NCBI GenBank assembly: GCA_001805125.1
Contig: MHEF01000100.1
Span: forward strand, 1 to 10,051
Direction of reading: 5' to 3'
DNA length: 10,051 nucleotides
Origin: Nitrospirae bacterium RBG_13_39_12
Lineage (GTDB): Bacteria > Nitrospirota > Thermodesulfovibrionia > Thermodesulfovibrionales > SM23-35
Shown: positions 6,253-10,051 of the stretch, in pieces
How positions within the stretch are numbered: position 1 is the first letter of the stretch
Layout: each line of letters opens with the position of its first letter
The notes under the pieces: generated by a model
Told to the model about the DNA's origin: nothing
Databases searched by the model: none
Seen by the model: only the letters and a program-made list of their open reading frames with translations
Translations under genes and position numbers: made by a program

Positions 6253-6450
6253 TGCGAATGAATTATAACATAACTTCCAGATCATTACCGTTAAGTGATT
6301 CATTCCCTAACAGAGTTCTTTTATCATCATTAACAGGCTTCCGATGCAAGATTCAGTCTGAATGGCACAGATTTAGCCATATAGTTTTTAAAAATGCCTT
6401 TTACAGCATAGAAACACCTAAACTCTATTTGATTAGGTTAAAATAAAAAC
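6253..6450. promoter_or_regulatory. Divergent hisC / duplicated-repeat gene promoter region
   Basis: This spacer should hold promoters for two divergent genes. Toward hisC, TATAAT (6267-6262, minus) lies nine nt from the ATG, which would give a nearly leaderless mRNA; no good -35 box is visible. Toward the plus-strand gene, TAAAAT (6439-6444) ends seven nt before its ATG, and TTTACA (6400-6405) with TCTATT about 18 nt later is an alternative. Two adjacent palindromes, ATTCAGTCTGAAT (6351-6363) and ATGGC-9-GCCAT (6362-6380), could be operator sites. All are weak single-sequence calls. Confidence 0.3.
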
Positions 6451-7236
6451 ATGAGAGATTTAGATAAAGCCATAAAACTGGCAACTACTGCAAGTGATGA
6501 AGAACTGAAGTCGCTTGTATACCACCCTTCTTCTAAAGTTATCTCAAAACTTTTATTAAATAATAACCTTACAGAAGATCTTGCCATAATTATTGCAAAC
6601 AGAAGAAATATAAGTTCTGAGATACTCGAAGATATTCATAATAACTTGAGATGGAAGGATTGCTATCGCATAATGCTGGCTTTATGCAAAAACCCAAAAA
6701 CTCCACAAAAAATCTCCCTTTCACTTATTAAATCCATTAAAATATTTGATTTGGCTGATCTAACAAGGAATCAGGTTGTCCCGATAACCGTTAGGATAAA
6801 AGCCGAGGCCAATATTAGTGATAAAATTCTCTCACTCCCATTGGGGATTAAAAAAACACTTGCAAAAAGGGCAAATAGTAATGTTCTTATGAAACTTATT
6901 GAAGATGGCATGAAAGATGTCGTTCCAATATGCCTTGACAGCCCATACATGACTGAAGGAGATATATCTAAAATAACAAGCAAGAAGAAAACAGCTTCAC
7001 ACGTTATCCATAAAATAGCGTGTCACCCAAAATGGTCACGCAGATATCAGATTCAATGGGCTCTTATTATTAACAATCACACTCCTCTTTCTCTTGTTGT
7101 AAATTTTTTAAAAAACATCAAGACATCTGACCTTAAAGAACTCTATGCCGCCCCTGAAGTTCCGGCAAGCACAAAGCCTTTTATTTACAGGGAGATTTTA
7201 GACCGGGAAGAAAACCAGCCAGGCTCTATATATTGA
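6451..7236 (+). CDS. Internally duplicated helical-repeat protein of unknown function
   Basis: I do not recognise a named function for this 261-residue protein. It has no signal peptide, membrane helix or catalytic motif and looks like a soluble all-helical scaffold of the HEAT/leucine-rich-variant kind. The two halves are tandem copies: residues 22-121 align with 149-248 at a constant offset of 127 without a gap. Matched positions include V30/V157, T41-E42/T168-E169, W68/W195, Y72/Y199, A77-L78/A204-L205, T84-P85/T211-P212, D100-L101/D227-L228 and V110-P111/V237-P238. The linker has SLPLGIKKTLAKRA (128-141), a conserved-looking segment seen, as I recall, in hypothetical repeat proteins of Acidobacteria and Nitrospirota. 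The ATG at 6451 lacks a convincing Shine-Dalgarno sequence, and a -10-like TAAAAT directly upstream suggests a leaderless mRNA. It is divergent from hisC and its 3' end overlaps the ychF-like gene by 11 bp. Such a repeat protein probably binds a protein partner. Confidence 0.75.
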   Translation: MRDLDKAIKLATTASDEELKSLVYHPSSKVISKLLLNNNLTEDLAIIIANRRNISSEILEDIHNNLRWKDCYRIMLALCKNPKTPQKISLSLIKSIKIFDLADLTRNQVVPITVRIKAEANISDKILSLPLGIKKTLAKRANSNVLMKLIEDGMKDVVPICLDSPYMTEGDISKITSKKKTASHVIHKIACHPKWSRRYQIQWALIINNHTPLSLVVNFLKNIKTSDLKELYAAPEVPASTKPFIYREILDREENQPGSIY

Positions 7237-8305
7237 ATCTAAAATTAATAATATCTCCGTCATCTACCTCGTAACCCTTTCCTTCCAGCCTTAAAACTCC
7301 TTTTTCCCTTGCTACATGTATACTTCCAGCGGAGATAAAATCATCAAAAGAAATAACCTCGGCTCTGATAAAACCCCTCTCTATATCAGAATGTACCTTG
7401 CCGGCTGCCTTCTGTGCGTTTTGACCTTTTGTCATGGTCCATGCTCTTACCTCATCTCCGACATATGTAAAAAATGAGATAAGACCGAGGAGCTTATAAC
7501 AAGTGTGAATAACCTTGTTCGCTGCAGTTTCCTTAATACCGAGGTCATCAAGAAATAGTTGCGCATCACCAGGTGAAAGCCTGGCAATCTCCATCTCTAT
7601 CTTGCCACACATGGTTAAAACTGTAAGGAAAGGGTACATTTTAAGTATAGATGATTGAATATCGTTTAAATGGTCAGTATTCAAATCCTTCTCTTCAACA
7701 TTCAGAACAATAACCTCCGGTTTAGTAGACAAAAATTGCAATGGTCTCATCGCACTATGTTCTTCCTCATTAAACTCAACATATCTGAGACCAATTTCTT
7801 TTCCCAGACTATTCTTACATTTCAGAAGCAATTTCCTTTCAGATTCATCGGGTTTTTTTCCCCTCTTTAATCCTTGCTCCATTCTGTTAAGGCGTTTTTC
7901 TACAAACTCGAGATCTCCAAATATCAACTCAAGTTCAATTGTCTCTGCATCTCGCAAGGGATCAACGCTCCCTAACGGGTGTACAACACTCTCATCTTTA
8001 AATGCCCTGTCAACATGCACTATTGCATCAACATCTTTTATCAAATCAAATACTTTCCTGTTTTGCTCCACATCACCCTTCGTAAGACCGATATAGTCTA
8101 CATATTCAATCGTTGCATGCGTCGTCTTTCTTGGTCTGAATATCTCTGATAACTTATCAAGCCTCGAATCAGGCACTTTTACAATACATCTGCGCGGCTC
8201 CGCGTTAGTTGTTGGATATGCAGTAGTTTCGATATCCATTCCTGTAAGAGCATTGAAAATAGTTGTCTTACCTGAGTTGGATAGTCCTATAATTGATAAT
8301 TTCAT
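7226..8305 (-). CDS. ychF: YchF/OLA1-like GTPase with C-terminal TGS domain, divergent
   Basis: YchF proteins are Obg-family P-loop NTPases that associate with ribosomes and affect translation and stress response; many prefer ATP. The 359-residue length fits the family. G1 is GLSNSGKTT (7-15), G3 is DYIG (70-73), the atypical G4 is NVEE (202-205) where canonical GTPases have NKxD, a helical insert spans about 120-190, and the C-terminal domain (about 277-357) is clearly YchF type, with VRAWTMTKGQNAQKAAGKVH, IERGFIRAEVISFDDF, AREKG and EGKGYEVDDGD. Relative to the common form, the segment after G3 has lost the glycine-rich KGEGLGN motif and is about three residues shorter, and the usual NCPFCTIEPN is replaced by TAYPTTNAEP. 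It is therefore a divergent subfamily. The ATG has AAGGA upstream, and a TATAAT at 8330-8325 would give a leader of about 12 nt. Its 3' end overlaps the convergent plus-strand gene. Confidence 0.85.
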   Translation of the reverse strand: MKLSIIGLSNSGKTTIFNALTGMDIETTAYPTTNAEPRRCIVKVPDSRLDKLSEIFRPRKTTHATIEYVDYIGLTKGDVEQNRKVFDLIKDVDAIVHVDRAFKDESVVHPLGSVDPLRDAETIELELIFGDLEFVEKRLNRMEQGLKRGKKPDESERKLLLKCKNSLGKEIGLRYVEFNEEEHSAMRPLQFLSTKPEVIVLNVEEKDLNTDHLNDIQSSILKMYPFLTVLTMCGKIEMEIARLSPGDAQLFLDDLGIKETAANKVIHTCYKLLGLISFFTYVGDEVRAWTMTKGQNAQKAAGKVHSDIERGFIRAEVISFDDFISAGSIHVAREKGVLRLEGKGYEVDDGDIINFRFNI

Positions 8306-8524
8306 TTTTCCTTACTTAATGGCTATTATAACCCAGATCCAACCTTTGCCATCTTTCCACAATCTATAATTTATATTAAATATGTCTTTTTCAATAATTA
8401 TCCATACAATATGAACTTTTTAACTCCTTGTACTAAATGTTAATATATTAAGATTTAAAAAAATATTGTCGGGAATAATTGTTAACTCAATTACTGACAT
8501 ATCAATCTTTTAACAGGAGGCAAA
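8306..8524. promoter_or_regulatory. Divergent ychF / htrA promoter region, A+T-rich
   Basis: No gene is visible. For ychF, TATAAT at 8330-8325 (minus) is a good -10 box without a clear -35. For htrA, TGAACTTTTT (8412-8421) resembles a sigma-E/ECF -35 element, with CTAAA (8433-8437) as a possible -10 partner after a slightly short 14-nt spacer; sigma-E control of htrA/degP genes is known in enterobacteria. A perfect 12-bp palindrome, TTAATATATTAA, lies at 8440-8451. The htrA ATG is preceded by the strong Shine-Dalgarno AGGAGG (8516-8521) three to four nt upstream. Confidence 0.35.
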
Positions 8525-9985
8525 ATGATTCCCAGGGTAAAAGTATTTTTCAAAATAGCATTTTCTATAAGAACATGTTTCATTTCAGGGCTTTTAGTAT
8601 TATTCAATTTAGGGTTCTGGTCATATACTTGTGCTGCTGAGCCTGTAATATCGCAAAAGTCTATCAATATCTTAACTGAAATCGGACAGGCTACAGCAGA
8701 GATTGCAGAAGCTGTAAAGCCTGCCATTGTAAACATATCCACAACAAGAACGATAAAGATACAGGAAAAAATGAGCCCGTTCTTCGACGACCCTTTTTTA
8801 AAAAGGTTTTTCGGAGACCAATTTAAAACACCTAAAGAACGCAAAACTGCAAGCCTTGGTTCTGGTGTAATTGTCGATTCTAAAGGATATATCTTAACCT
8901 CAAATCATGTAGTTCAAAGTGCTGATGAGATAAAAGTAACACTTTCGGATAAAAGAGAATTTACCGGAAAGATTGTAGGGAACGATGCAATGACAGATAT
9001 AGCAGTAGTCAAAATAGACGCTGATAATCTCCCCACAATAAAATGGGGTGATTCAGAGAAATTAAGAGTTGGTGAAACTGTGATAGCAATCGGAAATCCT
9101 TACGGCTTAAGCCAGACTGTAACAACAGGCATAGCGAGTGCCATCGGAAGAGCTAACGTAGGCATCGCTGATTACGAGGATTTCATACAGACAGATGCAG
9201 CAATAAATCCCGGGAATTCCGGCGGCGCACTCGTAAATGTCAGAGGGGAACTTGTCGGTATAAATTCTGCTATATTCACTACAAGCGGTGGTTATCAGGG
9301 CATCGGTTTTGCAATACCGACAAGCATGGCAAAGACTGTAATGGATAGTCTGATTACCAAGGGTAAGGTTATAAGGGGGTGGCTTGGGGTAACAATTCAG
9401 TCCTTAACCCCTGAACTTGCCAAGCAGTTTAATCTGAAGGATGAAAAAGGAGTACTCGTTGGAGATGTCGTAGAAGGAAGCCCTGCTGAAAAAGCCTGTT
9501 TACAGAGAGGCGATGTTATATTAGAGTATGCGGGCAAAGACATAAATGAACCCTACCAGCTGAAAAATATGGTCGCAAATACCCCACCAGGGCAGGAAGT
9601 GGAGATGATAATTATCAGAGAAAATAAAACAGAACCAAAAAAGATTACAATTGGTGAGTTATCTCCTGATACGGAAAAAATCTCAGATGCTGAATTTAAC
9701 AATTTATTAAAAGGGGTAACAGTGCAGGACCTTTCACCAGAAATTTATAACCGGCTAAAACTTTCTGAAAAAATCAGAGGCGTTATTGTATCCGGCGTCG
9801 ATGAAAACAGCACTGCTGCTATGGTACTTATGCAGGGTGACATAATACAGGAGATAAACAGACAAAAGATAACTAACATCAAGGACTATGAAAATATGGT
9901 GACCACGATAAACCCTGGAGAGGATATACTGCTTCTCGTATTCAGAGGTAGCTCATCCTTATTTATAACGCTTTCTGCAAAGTAG
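8525..9985 (+). CDS. Periplasmic HtrA/Do-family serine protease with two PDZ domains
   Basis: This 486-residue protein is a DegP-like protease and chaperone that degrades or refolds damaged envelope proteins. A basic start, a hydrophobic stretch at about 18-32 and an AA-E near 37-39 form a signal peptide, so it is exported. The trypsin-like domain (about 50-275) has the complete triad: H128 in TSNHVV, D158 in TDIAVV, S232 in NPGNSGGALV. PDZ1 covers about 285-375 (GWLGVTIQSL, SPAEKACLQRGDVI) and PDZ2 about 397-480 (GVTVQDLSPE, STAAMVLMQGDIIQEI). The motif MSPFFDDPFLKRFFG (83-97) is the flexible loop common in Do proteases. Domain order and length match DegP/DegQ/MucD; I cannot choose between these names, so no symbol is given. 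It is monocistronic here, divergent from ychF, with a strong ribosome site and a possible ECF-type promoter that would fit envelope-stress control. Confidence 0.95.
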   Translation: MIPRVKVFFKIAFSIRTCFISGLLVLFNLGFWSYTCAAEPVISQKSINILTEIGQATAEIAEAVKPAIVNISTTRTIKIQEKMSPFFDDPFLKRFFGDQFKTPKERKTASLGSGVIVDSKGYILTSNHVVQSADEIKVTLSDKREFTGKIVGNDAMTDIAVVKIDADNLPTIKWGDSEKLRVGETVIAIGNPYGLSQTVTTGIASAIGRANVGIADYEDFIQTDAAINPGNSGGALVNVRGELVGINSAIFTTSGGYQGIGFAIPTSMAKTVMDSLITKGKVIRGWLGVTIQSLTPELAKQFNLKDEKGVLVGDVVEGSPAEKACLQRGDVILEYAGKDINEPYQLKNMVANTPPGQEVEMIIIRENKTEPKKITIGELSPDTEKISDAEFNNLLKGVTVQDLSPEIYNRLKLSEKIRGVIVSGVDENSTAAMVLMQGDIIQEINRQKITNIKDYENMVTTINPGEDILLLVFRGSSSLFITLSAK

Positions 9986-9994
9986 AAGTTATTT

Positions 9995-10026
9995 TTTTTA
10001 GGTGAGTATAATTACTCGCCTAAAAA
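9995..10026. other. Strong hairpin after htrA, arms capped by T-run and A-run
   Basis: TTTTTAGGTGAGTA (9995-10008) pairs with TACTCGCCTAAAAA (10013-10026) around a TAAT loop: 14 bp with a single U-G pair, beginning 9 nt after the htrA stop. The T-run precedes the stem and the A-run follows it on both strands, so it lacks the trailing U-tract of an intrinsic terminator. It may stabilise the mRNA 3' end or need a factor to terminate. The last 25 bases of the window show nothing recognisable. Confidence 0.5.
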
Positions 10027-10051
10027 GCTCAATGAAAACGACATAGATTAT

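Noticed and set aside
6253..6303. Upstream ATG at 6303 for hisC
   Set aside because: The extra 17 residues have no match to the HisC N-terminus and a TATAAT-like box lies within this stretch.
9995..10026. Intrinsic terminator after htrA
   Set aside because: The hairpin lacks a trailing U-tract on either strand, so it is listed only as a hairpin.

Overview
The window looks like a stretch of chromosome from an A+T-rich, probably anaerobic Gram-negative bacterium. It carries a membrane-anchored seven-heme c-type cytochrome, a CooC-type nickel-insertion ATPase (the family that matures carbon monoxide dehydrogenase), stand-alone HisB and HisC, a YchF-like GTPase and a periplasmic HtrA protease with two PDZ domains. 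I would guess Nitrospirota or a similar anaerobic lineage, but this rests on gene content and style only. There is no rRNA, tRNA, CRISPR array, transposase or phage gene.

Layout from left to right. Positions 1-54 hold the possible end of a dispersed repeat. A multiheme cytochrome follows on the minus strand (55-1284). A 409-bp gap without a gene (1285-1693) is dense in repeats: a perfect 10+10 inverted repeat just upstream of the cytochrome, a 111-bp imperfect palindrome, and around that palindrome an outer pair of 12-bp inverted and 19-bp direct repeats. Next comes a tight minus-strand operon, read right to left: cooC-like ATPase (3574-4353), then a tandem universal stress protein (2716-3570), then a CaCA-family cation exchanger (1694-2716). 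Its junctions are a 3-nt gap and a 1-nt TGATG overlap. Upstream of cooC, at 4380-4509, lies a 130-bp element that folds as a three-way junction.

Further right, hisC (5224-6252) and hisB (4546-5133) run on the minus strand with a 90-nt gap. A plus-strand gene (6451-7236) is divergent from hisC. It encodes an unrecognised helical-repeat protein whose two halves align without gaps at a fixed offset of 127 residues. It converges on a divergent ychF-like GTPase gene (7226-8305, minus) and the two overlap by 11 bp. An A+T-rich divergent promoter region (8306-8524) separates ychF from htrA (8525-9985, plus), which is followed by a strong hairpin.

How the genes fit together. HisC and HisB are two histidine-pathway steps, and the rest of the pathway must lie elsewhere. 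The cooC-usp-exchanger unit has no carbon monoxide dehydrogenase gene in view, so CooC's client is encoded outside the window or is something else. The cytochrome and HtrA act outside the cytoplasmic membrane and share no operon with their neighbours. The least explained items are the three-way-junction element at 4380-4509, the nested repeats at 1311-1681, the duplicated protein at 6451-7236 and the non-canonical CX3CH heme site.
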